A stretch of 64,000 nt of DNA, taken from Hemicordylus capensis (lineage: Eukaryota > Chordata > Lepidosauria > Squamata > Cordylidae). The DNA is taken from the NCBI RefSeq assembly GCF_027244095.1, contig NC_069671.1, forward strand, positions 2,790,001 through 2,854,000, in the 5' to 3' direction. The notes beneath the pieces were generated by a model. The model searched no databases. It was not told the DNA's origin and was given only the letters and a program-made list of their open reading frames with translations. The translations under genes and the position numbers were made by a program. Of this stretch, positions 1 to 12,500 are shown piece by piece. Each line of letters opens with the position of its first letter. Within the stretch, counting starts at the first letter, position 1.

Positions 1-44
1 GAGACGAAAGTTTGGGGCAGTGTACAAACACAAAAACACAAACA

Positions 45-125
45 AATAAATGCCAGGGCAGACCCTGCCTAGCAAAGGGGACAATTCAGGCTTGCTACCA
101 CGAGACCAGCTCTCTTCCTCTACAG
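45..125 (-). mobile_element. Composite SINE head (5S-like), reverse
   Basis: CCAGGGCAGACCCTGCCTAG and AAGGGGACAATTCAGGCTTG are the reverse complement of the 5S-derived head. Confidence 0.65.
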
Positions 126-261
126 CTTCCCTTCGCTCACTCACCCATGGGCAGGACGGAAGCTGCACATGAAGGACACTGCCTGGTCCTTCAGTTCCAC
201 TAAGGCAGCTGAAGGACATTGTGGCAGGGGCTGCTGGGAATTGTGGACCCACATCTGGGGA

Positions 262-398
262 CCAGTGTTCTCTGTAACGGGGAGGGAATCCCAGGTGCTG
301 CTTACTACAACTCCCATCTTCCCCCAGGACCCAGCTAGGGATGATGGGAGTTGTTGTCAGCAACATCTGGGAATCCCTGTTACAGGGAATACTGCTGA
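262..398. mobile_element. hAT palindrome, type 1
   Basis: CAGTGTTCTCTGTAACGGGG to AATCCCTGTTACAGGGAATA, with CTACAACTCCCAT and ATGATGGGAGTTGT arms. About 35 bases left of PES1 exon 8. Confidence 0.75.
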
Positions 399-431
399 GG
401 AACCCAGGATTTATGGCCCTGGCCCTCTCAC

Positions 432-509
432 CTCCATGTAGCTCTCCGAGTCCAAGGCATACGACTCCTCTTCCTCCGCTTTCAGCTCTCCTGCGGTCGC
501 GCCTTCGAT
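432..509 (-). CDS. PES1: PES1 coding exon 8 (last one in window)
   Basis: 78 nt, codons 250-275: [15 protein letters not shown] then [11 protein letters not shown]. Acceptor CTTTCAG/ATC, donor GAG/GTGAGA. It matches the human segment ending YALDSESCME, with the usual lineage-variable acidic run just before it. No further PES1 exon was found in bases 1-431. Confidence 0.9.
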
Positions 510-3500
510 CTGAAAGACAGAGACAAACATCTGGATGGGGCTCCTTCCTCAACAGGATTTCCATGCAGGAACATCTGCAAGGGGAAGGCCTTGGGACTAG
601 GCAGGATTCCCTTCTTCTGCCACCCATCAAGGTACACCTCCTCGCAAATACAGTCGCCCCTCGCCAACCGCGAGGGCTCCGTTCCGGGGAAACCTTGCGG
701 TCGGCAGATTCGGGGTAGACGAGCCATTGAAATCGATGGCAAACAGGGGGTTAGGGGGATCACAGTCGCGGAAGGACTGCAAAATACAATAAAAAATAGT
801 AGCTGCCTAAGTGCTCTCTCAAGCAGAGATCTGTGTCACAACTGCAGGCGTGACTCTTCAGAGGGACATCGGAAGCTGCCATATACTGAGTCAGACCACT
901 GGTCCATCTAGCTCAGTATTGTCTTCAGACTGGCAGCGTCTTCTCCAAGGTTGCAGGCAGGAATCTCTCCCAGCCCTCTCTTGGAGATGCTGCCAGGGAG
1001 GGAACCTTCTGCACGCAAGCATGCAGATGCTCTTCCCAGAGCGGCTCCATCCCCTGCGGGGAACATCTTACAGTGCTCGCACCTCTAGTCTCTGCCACAT
1101 CTCTACCTCCTCCTGGTCTGTTACTGAGTTCAGTTCAAAGTGCTGGTGGCTTAGGCCCTAAATCAGGGCTCCCGTCCCAACTGTGGGTCCCCAGATGTTG
1201 GTGGACTACAACTCCCATCAACCCCAGCCACAGTGGCCTGGGGATGATGGGAGTTGTAGTCCAACAATACATGGAGACTCTCAGTTGGGGATTCCCAGTC
1301 TACAGGACCATTTTTCCTCACTTGATATCCACTGGGCCGGACAAAAGGAAAGGCGATCTGACTATTACTTGGCCGCTCTTGTCTACAACAACTGCATTTC
1401 TCTGCCTCGCTCTCTCTTTTATACTGTTTTCTCGCTTACTTCCTGCTAAAGCCCCGCCCTTTCCTTCCAACCAGGCTCCTGCCGTTCCCCCAGGGTCCTA
1501 AGGCTCAACTAGTTTCCTCTCCAACCCTTTCCTACGCCGGTGCAATGCAAGAAATCTGCCACTCCATCCAAGCCCGTGACCAGCAGAGCCACCTTCTTAT
1601 GGCTCTTCCTTCCAGTCCGCTTGCTTCCACGCCATTGTTTCCGAGGGGCTCTGTACACAAGCTACGCCCCTGCGTGGCCCTGCCCGTTCCACTTACCTTG
1701 GGTGGGTAGTGCAGGTTGAGGGACTGGTAGAGGCGGAAGTTGACAAAGCCAAGGAGCGTGGAGTAGAACTCTGTGAAGGTGGCCATCACCCTGTAGTCCA
1801 CATCTGTTGGGTGCTAAAGGATGACAGGAAAGTCAACAGAGGCAAGCAGAGCATCCAATATCCCTATGCCAAAATGTCTATATCCCTGGGCCCTATCCAC
1901 CCCCAGCACAGCACTTCCAGTGACTGCTGCTGGTGTCTATCTTGTGTTTCTTTTTAGAAACTACTGGGAGGCACCTAAGGGCCTTCTCTGGTTTATGCCA
2001 CTTGTTTATGTCTCCACCCTTCTCTCGCTGGGTCACAACTGTAAACTGATTAATGCAGTTGTTCGCAATCTTGGGTCCCCAGATGCTGTTGGTGACCCAA
2101 GCCTGAGAACCTGGGAGAGGAGAGCTGGTCTGGTGGTAGCAAGCATGACTTGTCCCCTTAGCTAAGCAGAGTCCATCCTGGTTGCATATGAATGGGAGAC
2201 TAGAAGTGTGAGCACTGGAAGAGATTCCCCCTTAGGGGATGGGGCCGCTCTGGGAAGAGCATCTAGGTCCCAAGTCCCCTCCCTGGCAGCATCTCCAAGA
2301 CTCCTGCCTGCAACCTTGGAGAAGCCGCTGCCAGTCTGTGAAAACAATACTGAGCTAGATAGACCAATGAGCTAGATAGACCAATACTGAGCTAGATAGA
2401 CTCAGTATATGGCAGCTTCTTATGTTCCTAACCCATACGGGAGACATTTAGGCTCATTCCCACAAGACCCTGGGGCTGCCTCAAACAAGTTTTATGCTCA
2501 TAGGTTCATAATTTCCTTACGTGCTCACACCTAGAAATAAGCTATCAGAACCAAGGTCAGCACAGTACACCAGTCCCAAAGTCTAATCTCCACGCTTAAA
2601 TTCCCTTCCTGGTTCAGAGTCTACAGTTTTACAGCTGGACTTTGCTACAACAGATAGACAGACATTCTCTCTCCTTCAGGCCTTGGGGAGTATCATCGGT
2701 TTGTGCAGGCAGGCTGGCTAATAACCTTTGGAGATACACTTTATGAGGCTGCATAACACTATCTCTCGCCATCTCTCTCTTGGAGGAGAGAGAGATTCTT
2801 TCCCGAGGTACATTCATAAGAGCACAAGAATAGGACCTTCTAGTTTAGCATCCTGCTCCACAAAGTAGCCCACCTGGTACATCTCGGAAGCCCACAAGTG
2901 GGGCAAATAAGGCAATGCCCCCCTCTTACTGGTCTCCCCCAGCACCTGGTGTTAAGGGGCATGCCCTCTCCCCTCCTCCTCCAGGGAGGACTGCTGGTAG
3001 GGAGGAGAGCTGGCCTTGTGGTAACAACCATGAACTGTCCCCTTTGCTAAGCAAGGTACTCCCTGGTTGCATTTGAATGGGAGACTACCTGCGTGAGCAC
3101 TGTGACATATTCCCGTTAGGGGATGGGGCCGCTCAGGGAAGAGCGCCTGCATAAAGAAGCTTCCCTCCTTGGCATCTCCAGGTACGGCTGAGAGAGACTC
3201 CTGCCTGTGATTCTGGAGGAGCTGCTGCCAGCCTGTGTATACACTACTGAGCTAGATGGACCAAAAGTCTGACTTGGTATCAGCTTCGACGCATGAGCCC
3301 CAATGAGAGAGGGAGAAAAACTTCTGCCTGTTTTCTAAACCAGGCCTGCTCAACGTAGCTGTTTTTGGACCGCAACTCCCATAATCCCCAGGCACAGCGG
3401 CCAATAGCCAGGGATTATGGGACTTGCAGGCCAACATCTGCAGGAGCCCTGGTCTAAATGAAAAAGGCCTAAACGTTGTAGGCTCTCCTCATAAGGGAGT

Positions 3501-6500
3501 CGCTCCAGCCCCCTGGGTCCTCCTTTCGCCTGCCCTTCTCGGCTCCTTTTCCAGCTCCACAATATCCTTTTTAAAGGTGCAGCGACCAGAACTGTAGGCA
3601 GGTACAGTCCCATGTTCCAGGTGCGGCTGCACCACGGACGTGACCACACCTGGAATCCTGGCAATGCTGTAAACTGAACCTGGGGCTTGTAGGGTGTGTG
3701 CACTCTACCCCGAAATGCAGCCTCTCCCTTGGCAGGAGACACAGAGGCACACAGAACCAGTCACCTTCCCGTTCAAAAAGCTTCTCTCGCTGTTCAGCTG
3801 GAGCCCTCTCTTAGCTCACCACTGGCAACCACGCCATTCGCTAGGAACGGGCTTACTTGTATGCCCCAGTGCTTTATGGCTTTATGGCTGCAAGCAGCTT
3901 CCGAGCAACACACAGTAACCACAGCAAGAGGTAAACTATGAAAATCAAGGCACGCAGGCCACTGGCAGAAGGGCAAATGGAGCTGGTCCTTTCCTGGCTT
4001 CTAGGAATGGAGGGGCACACCTGGGGTTAATGGTTAAGTTAGGCTAACTGAGGCACTTGCATTTTGATGCTACGGAAGTTAATGATTTTCAGCCCAAGAG
4101 AACCCGAGCTTGGTACGGCCAGACACCGAGCACAAGGGGCAGAGTGCAGAGAACGCAAGGGGCAGGGGTTGTTGGGTATCTCTCTTCCCCCTGCTTGTGG
4201 GCTTCCCAGATATACCACGTTAGCCATTTTGTGGGGCAGGAGGCCTTTGGCCTGATCCAGCAGGGCTTTTTCTTATATCCTTCTGGGGGGAAACATAATG
4301 GGTCTGCATCCAGTGCAACACAAAACACACACTCCTCGCCTCATGGGATTACAGAGACGGTGCCAATGACTTGGGCTCAAGTCGTTTTCACCCCAGATTG
4401 ACAAGAAGTTAATCATTTTAAACTCAGGAGGAGCCAATCCGATCCGATCCAGCCATGTGCCAAGGACACAGAGCAAGCACGTGCGTGAATGGTCAAGGGA
4501 GTTTCCACCTGGGGATAAGATGTGCGAGAGCGAGGTCTCCCAGGTTGAATTTGCCGCATGGGCCTTGAAAATGATTAACAGCGGGCAATTGACATTTTCA
4601 GCTAAAGAAGTCAAGCTAACCTTCTTCTCTTGTGAGCAAACTATGCAACAAATATTTATAAATCAATGCAGCAAGCACATCGTAAACATTCCTTCTTTTC
4701 TGTCCTTATTCTCCCTTTTTACGGAACAAAATGTACAGGATTCCCAACCAGTGTGCCCTTGAGCAGGGATCCCCAGATGTTGTGGACAACTCTCAGAAAC
4801 CCCAAGGGGATTCTGGGAGGTGTAGTCCACAACATCTGGGAATCCCTGTTAGAGGACACACTGTTCCCCACCTGTGAGACGGTTTATTTTACTTTAAATT
4901 AAAAAAACAAACCAACCCAACCCTTACAAACAAGATTTTTTAAAAAAATACGTTTTAAATAAAATTCATGAAGGAGTCACATTTTCTAGAATACCACAAC
5001 AAATATTTATAAACTGTTTCCTAGCAAATATTTACTCAGAAAAATATAAATAAATAAGATGGTTCCTTGTCCCCAAAGTGCTAAGTACTCTCTCACACAC
5101 ACACACACACACTCTCTCTCTCCCTCTCTCTCTCTAACTAACCAGCAACAGGCACTGGAGGGATGATGTGCAGGGGTTGGATAGGGCCAGCTGCTCTCCC
5201 GCTGCTCAATAAAGAGAATCATATATAGATAGCGATGATGATGATGATAACAAAGGATGAGGCTTCAATTCAGTGGAAAAGCGTCTGCTTTGTACGCAGG
5301 TCTCAGGTTCAATCCCTGGCAGCATCTCCACGTGGGGCCGGGAAAGACTCCTACTTGGAATCCTGGCAAGCCCCTGCCAGTCAGTGCAGGCACTATTAAG
5401 CGAGGTGGACCAAGGGTCTGACTCGGCATAAGGCAGCTTCCTAGATTCTTGTTGGCGAAGGACTGTGGCTCAGTGCTTTGAGGGTCCCCGGTTCTATCCC
5501 TAGCAGCATCTCTAAGTGGGGCTAGGAAAGACCTCGGTCTGAAAGCCGCTGCCAGTCAGTGTGGCTATTACTGAGCTAGACTGACCAAGGCCTGACTCTG
5601 TATTTAGCATCATTCACATGCCCACGAGAGAAAGAGAAATCCACAGGAAATTCTGCCCTTGAACGGAAGGATGAAAATAGCTGGGACTCACGTTGTGTGA
5701 AAAGGCATATGGCGTGATCCAGGTGATGAGCTGCCCCATCACCTCAGCCTGGTAGTAGATGCCTTTGATGGACAGGAACACCTGGAAAGCAAGAACACCG
5801 AGAAAGGCCTTAGCAAGAGCCGGAGTGCAGGCATGATTATTTCCAGGACCATATCGCTAGCCTACCTTTCTGGCCTACCACTGGGGAGTTCAAGGCAGCT
5901 GGTGATATGATTTTAAAACAAAAATGCCGCTTTAAAAATAAAATATATTAATAAAGTGGGGTAAGACAGATCTGCAAGAGGCCAGGAGAGTAAAAAAAGA
6001 AAAAGAAATCGGAAACTGACCATGCCACAGACATTTTATTTCTAAGACTTTATTTTTCTCGTTCCTTTGGAGTACTGATCAATTCTGAAACCATGAGTGG
6101 TCCCCAAATGTCGTTGGACTACAATTCCTATCATCCAAAGTCATGGTGGCAGAGAATGATGGGAGTTGTAGTCCAACAACATCTGAGGACTTGAGCTTGG
6201 GAATACCCGAGACGAACTATTATCGCTTCTTGGAAGCTGTGGCCGCTAAATGGAACCTATCCTTCTGAATATCAGCTGAAGTAGGCGAAGGAGGCGTTGT
6301 TTTATGGAGGAAAGCGGGTCTTGTGGTAGCAAGCATGAATTGCCCCCTTGGCTACGCCAGGTCTGCCTTGGTTTGAATTTGGATGGGAGACTAGATGTGA
6401 GCGCTGTAAGATAGTCCCCTTAGGGAATGGGGCCATAGCTCAGTGGAAGAGCATCTTCCTGTTTGCATGTTGACGGTCCCACGTTTAATCCCTGGCAGCA

Positions 6501-9500
6501 GCTCCAGGTGGGGCTGGGAGAGACTCCTGTCAGAGTGCTGCTGCCAGTCAGAGTAGACAAGACTGAGCTAGATGGACCAAGGGCCTGATTCAGTATATGG
6601 CAGCTTCCACGCTCATCAAGCAGAAGGTCCCAGGTTTACTCCCTGGCAGCATCTCCTGAAAGGGCTGGAAAGGTCCCCTGCCTGAAACCTTGGAGAGCTG
6701 CTGCCAGTCAGTGCAGACAACCCTGAGCTAGATGGACCAGTTCAGTACAAGGCAGCTTCCAAGGCTCCTGTGCCCTCAGGCTGTGCTCTAGGCATCCAGC
6801 CAGCTGATGTGGGAAATTGAAAACCAGACGGGATGACTGTTCCAACAGAGCTGTTCTTATTGGGTTAGACAGAGCAAGGATTTGACCAAAAGACCCTTTA
6901 GGAAGGTTCCTGAGCCGATATTAAATATTTGAGAAGCATTCTGGAGGAGTGACTCCTCCTACGCACATATCCGGTGTCTCCAGTTACTCCTCCTACGTAC
7001 ATCTCTGGTGCCTGGGGCATGCCAGCGGCCACAGCTTCCCGCCGCTCACCTTGCGCAGAGAGCGCGAAGCAATGACGTAGTTGAGGAACTCCACGGTCAG
7101 CCGGCGGCATTGCTGGATGCTTTGCACGTGACACTTGCCCGTGCGCGGGAAGGTGGCGAAGAGGAAGCACATGGAGAGGGCGTCGTCCAGGTCCCGCAGG
7201 GCATCCACGAAGGTGGGATACCTGCAGCCACCACCGGGGGAGGAAGAGAGGAGAGAATCATTGGACCAGCCTCCTCCAACACCAGCACGTCTCCCCAGTT
7301 AAAAACCTGACCCAGTGAGTCCCATCTTTGGGGGCCGCAGCTGGTTCTGCCAAACCCGAATCCCCTAGAAATGGCTAGCTCAGTCGGTAGCTCATGAGAC
7401 TCTTAATCTCAGGGTTGTGGGTTCGTGCCCCACGTTGGGCTCCAATTATACATTTTGGCTTGAAAAAAAGGAATCGCTACGTCACCACTCATCAGTCTTA
7501 AAAGATCCTCTAGACAGGTCCAAGGGGGAGCTTAGAAAAGTGGTCCATAAAACCCACAGATAACACAGTGCTCATATGGAATCACACAAACAAATGCAGT
7601 TAGCAGCAGTTAGTAGCCTAGCAAGGAATCCAGTGGGATGCAAGGAGTAACCGCATGCAAGTCAACTCCTCAGCCTACTTGGGGCCTCAGCATCCTAGCC
7701 CTCAAGATGGTTCTGTCATTTTGCAGACTACAACAGCACATTGGGTATCTGAACATTAATTAGCACCCTTGGCCTTTTGATACTGTCATTTTTAGGTCTA
7801 GATCTTACCTCTGCCTTGTTTTTACCCCTGGGGCTTCTTGAAATGGTCCAAAATAGGCTTACATCTGTTCCCACCCACCCCCTGCCCTATTTTTAGACCT
7901 GTGGTGGGTCTGATAGGGTTCTTTTCAGGTTTAACTTGCTGTTACGTCTGCTCCATTTTTAAATCTGGGGTTCTTTGAGATGGCCATTTGACTAATCAAT
8001 AAAATGCTATTCATTTATTCAGCATGAATTAGTTGCACACATTAGGGAACTATTAACACACCCAACCAGGCCCTTAGGACTACTGATCGACAGCGCTTCA
8101 CTGCACATCTAGTGAAGAGGAGAGCTGGTCTTGTGGCAGCAAGCATGAATGGTCCCCCTTTGCTAAGCAGGGTCCAGCCTGGTTTGCATTTGGATGGGAG
8201 ACGACACATGTGAGCACTGTTATAAGATAATCCCCTCAGGCGAGGGGGCCGCTCTGGGAAGAGCACCTGCCTGCTTGCATGCATACAGAAGGTTCCAAGT
8301 TCCCTCCCTGGCATCTCCAGAGCTGCCTGCAACCCTGGAGAAGCCGCTGCCAGTCTGGGTAGACAATACTAAGCTAGATGGACCAAGGGTCTGACTCGGT
8401 AGAAGGCAGTCCTCTCTGGATCCCCACACAGCAGCTCTGGGATGCTCTTCTGGGGTCTCTCGTCACTCACCTCTCCTTCACAATGTGATCCAATCTGTAA
8501 CCGGGTTTGTTATCCCTTAGCCTCTCCACAGTATTCCACTCACTCTTCCCGTATGCCTTCCGTAATTTGCGGACAAACACCTGGGGGACAGAAAGATTTC
8601 AGAACCACGGCGCTTGACCAGCTGCCTGTCCCGTCATTCCATACCTTGGTCTGCTATCCTTCAATATCCCATCAGCCCTTTCCCTCCCTTTCCAAGCCCC
8701 ATACCTCAAAAGGGACATTACAGAATGGGGAAAGGTGCAGAAGAGGGCAACCCAGAGAATCAGGGCCTTCCTTTCAAGGCAAGGCTGCATCATCTGAAGC
8801 TTTTTACTTTAGAAAAAAAGATGACTAAGGGGAGACATGATAGAGGTCTATAAAACTATGCAAAGTGTAGAGAGTGTGAAGAGAGAGAAATCTCTCTCTC
8901 TCTCTGTCTCTCTCACTCATTGACACACACAACACCCCATGAAACTGATGGCTGGGAAATTTAGGACCAACAAAATGAAATACTTTTTCACACAGCAGAG
9001 AATAATTTCTCCCTATACACTCTCTCCATTAATCGACACTATTCTCTGCCACAGCAAGTGGTTATGGCCACCCTTTTGGATGGCTTTAAAGGGGCCATCC
9101 TTTTAAAGCCAACAGATTCACGGAGGCCGGGTCTGTTCAAGGCTTCTAGTCCTGATGACTACAGGCTACCTCCAGGCTCATAGGCTGAATGCCTCTGAAT
9201 ACCAGTTCCAGTGGGTCTTGCCCGTGGGCTTCCCAGAGGCTTCTGGTGCTGTGAAACAGGACGCTGGGCTAGGCAGGCCTGGAGCCTGATCCAGCACAGT
9301 TCTTATGAAAGCGTGCCTAATCCATTACGAGTGGCACAGGTGGAACTCAGCCTCATCATCAGAAGCACTAAAAGCTTAAAAAGAAAAAAAGAAAAAGCTT
9401 TGAGCTGAATGAAACCAACTTGGCTGAAACTTCAGTAACACGTTGCGTTTGCGCCTCTTGAGGTGTCAGTAGGAACTGCACTTAAAATCAATGGTCATTA

Positions 9501-12500
9501 AATGCAGAGAGATTTAAATGTGCTGCTTCAGATTTGAAGGAGGAATTAATTGCACTGTTATTAACAAACAACATTTAGAATTGGGACTAATGAGAAAGAA
9601 AGACCACCACCACCAGGAGTAAGAGAATGGTTTCAAGAAATATGGACTAAAAAGCTGAGAAGGACCTACGTGGGTTCAACCCAACGTGCAAAAGGACCCA
9701 ACAAGAACCCACCAGCATATGACAGCCTGAAGATTTGGATTATATATATCTGAAATCTTTTTAAAATATGCATGGAGCATTACAGGACGATTTGTAAACA
9801 GTGGAAGTATGCAATACTTCATGAAGTAAAAAACTAATGTAAAGATAAATATTTAATAAACACTCTCTCTTTACAGTAATGTAAAGATGAATATTCAATA
9901 AACATTCTCTCTTCTAACACATAAACGTAGACAATGTATATTAAAATGTACAAACACTTAGCAATGGTAAACAAATGTAGAAGCACCAATGCATAAAGTG
10001 GAAATTCACAATCCATCTTGCTGCTAAGAGCCCCCAAATAAATATACAACTTGCAGGTCAGACCTCCATAAGTTAACCCTCTAGGTATTTGGAAATCCAA
10101 TATGAATAGAGAGAGGATCCAGTTGTCCTTGAATCAGATAGAGATGTAAATTCTGTGTCTTATAGGGTGCTGACATTGTCTACATGTATGTATTGAGTGT
10201 TTATTAAATATTTATCTTTACATAACTTTTTAACTTCATGGTATTTGGAAGTATTGCATACTTCCACCATTTACAAATCAGATAGCTTTTAATGTTCTAT
10301 GCATATTTTTTAAAGAATTCATATATATACATACATACATACATACATACATACATACCATACAAATAAATATACAAATCTGCAGGCTATTGTATGGTGG
10401 TGGATTCTTGGTGGGTCTTTTTTCAAGAAATATGGGGCATCTTACTCCAGGACAAAACATCATCAGAAATTAAAGCCTTCTTGAATATGCATTTAAAAAA
10501 CTATTTTTTTTAGAAGTGTGTATTCCTTTTCTCAATTTTATTGACAAGTCCAAATCTACTTATACCCGGCCAAAGCAGTTAAGGATGATATTTATGATGT
10601 CAAATATTTTGGTTAAAAATGATATGGTTATTTTATGTGCCCTTTTTGATATTAAGAATGCTGAATTTTGTCCGTAAATGCTATGTTTTACATGAAACAT
10701 AGTTTATACTATTTTGTTTGATTTAAATGAAAAATAATTTTTTTAAAAAAATCTGCTGCTTCACTGGCCATCCCAGGGACCACAATACCTTATATTCCCG
10801 GAACTTGTTGACGATCGGCTCATGAAGGAGAAATTTGATATCTTTCAGGAGATAGAAAGTGCGGGCAGCTGTAGAGCCTTTGTTGACCTTCTTCTTGTGC
10901 TTGGGCTCATGAGGATAAATCCCCTTGAGAATGCAGAGTCGCCTGGGGGGGAAATAGACAAGATACTGTCAGCTGGTCTCTGGCCCCAAGATCCCAGGTG
11001 GAACTCAGAGACCCCCTTCTAAACACCCTCTCACAGGAACACAGAAGACAGGAAGCTGCCTTACACTGAGGCAGACCATGGTCCATCTAGCTCAGTATTG
11101 TCTGCATGGACTGGCAGCAGCTTCTCCGAGGTTGCAGGCAGGAGTCACTCCCAGCCCTACCTGGAGATGATGCCAGGGATTGAACCTGGGACCTTCTGCA
11201 CACAGATGCTCTACCACTGAGCTTCGGCCTAATCCTGAAAGGGGAATATTTTACAGCAGATGGTGCTCCCATGGAGTCACCCATCCAAATGTAAACCAGG
11301 GCACCCCTGCTTAGTAAAGGGGACAATTCATGCTCGCTACTGCAAGACCAGCTCTCCTCTCCTCATATGCAAAGGCTGAAGCATTTGAGGTTTCTTATAT
11401 GCCATAAAGTTTGGAGGGATAGATTGAACTTTTGGCACTCCCAACGTTTCAGGCGTCTTTCTCAACCCCACCTGGAGATGCTTCCAGGGACTGAATCTGG
11501 GACCTTCTGCATGCCAAACAGACGCTCTACCACTGAGCTACAGCCCCATCCCCTAAGAGGGAATATCTTACAGTGCTCACACATAGTCCCACCACCCAAA
11601 TGTAAACCAGGGTAGACCCTGCTTAGCAAAGGGGACAAGCTCTCCTCCCCACAAAACTAACTACCCTTCTGCTTGCCCTGCAGATCCCCCCACCCATTAG
11701 CATTACGAGGTGGACAGGAGACCTCATGTTTCCTGTATTTGCCCCCCCTCCAATCATAAACTTTCACTGGTTAAACAACAAACAAATAACAACAACAACG
11801 TTTCCTTTTCTTACCTGAAATCTGGAAGGCTCAGCTGAAGCTTCTTCCGGGCTTTGTTTCTGGTGATGTAGTTAGTGGCAGAACCCCTCTCATACTTTGG
11901 GGGAAAGGGACAGGGGGGAGAACGACGAAAAGAAAGGTTAATAGCTGTCTTGTCCCTAAGCTGAAACCAAAAGAAAGTGAGCAGCAGCACAGGCAGGGAA
12001 GAGTCAGAAGACTGGTCCACCTACCATAGGATTGTCTACTCTGGACAGTGTGGGACAGGGCACAGGATTCCCACATGTAGCTGGCTACAACTCTCATGAT
12101 CCCCAGCTGCAGCGGCCTTTGGCATGGGATCAGTGTTCCCTCTAAAGTGTACGTGCACATGCTCATATGTTTTTTGACGTCCGCTCAGTTCATTTTAGAT
12201 CCTGCTCAGGTTCAGTTGGGAAGATCCCACTGTGGATGCACGTGCTTGCACACTGCCTTGATGCTGCCACCCAGAACAAAACTCATTCCGCACACAGACG
12301 GAAACAAATTAGGGAGAACGCTGTAGGGGATGCTGGGAGTTGTAGTCAACAACACCTGGGAAGCCCGGTTACAAGGAACACTGACTCTGACCACAAGCAG
12401 CTCCCCAGGATTTCGGAGATGGGTCTTTCCTGGGGGTGCTGTCGGGGAATGAATCGGAAAAGGATCCTCTGCAGACAAAGGAAGTGCTCTATCCCCGAGC

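Noticed and set aside
9211-9408. 65-codon plus-strand open frame
   Set aside because: Lies in the CR1 3' end; phrases recur in other CR1 copies.
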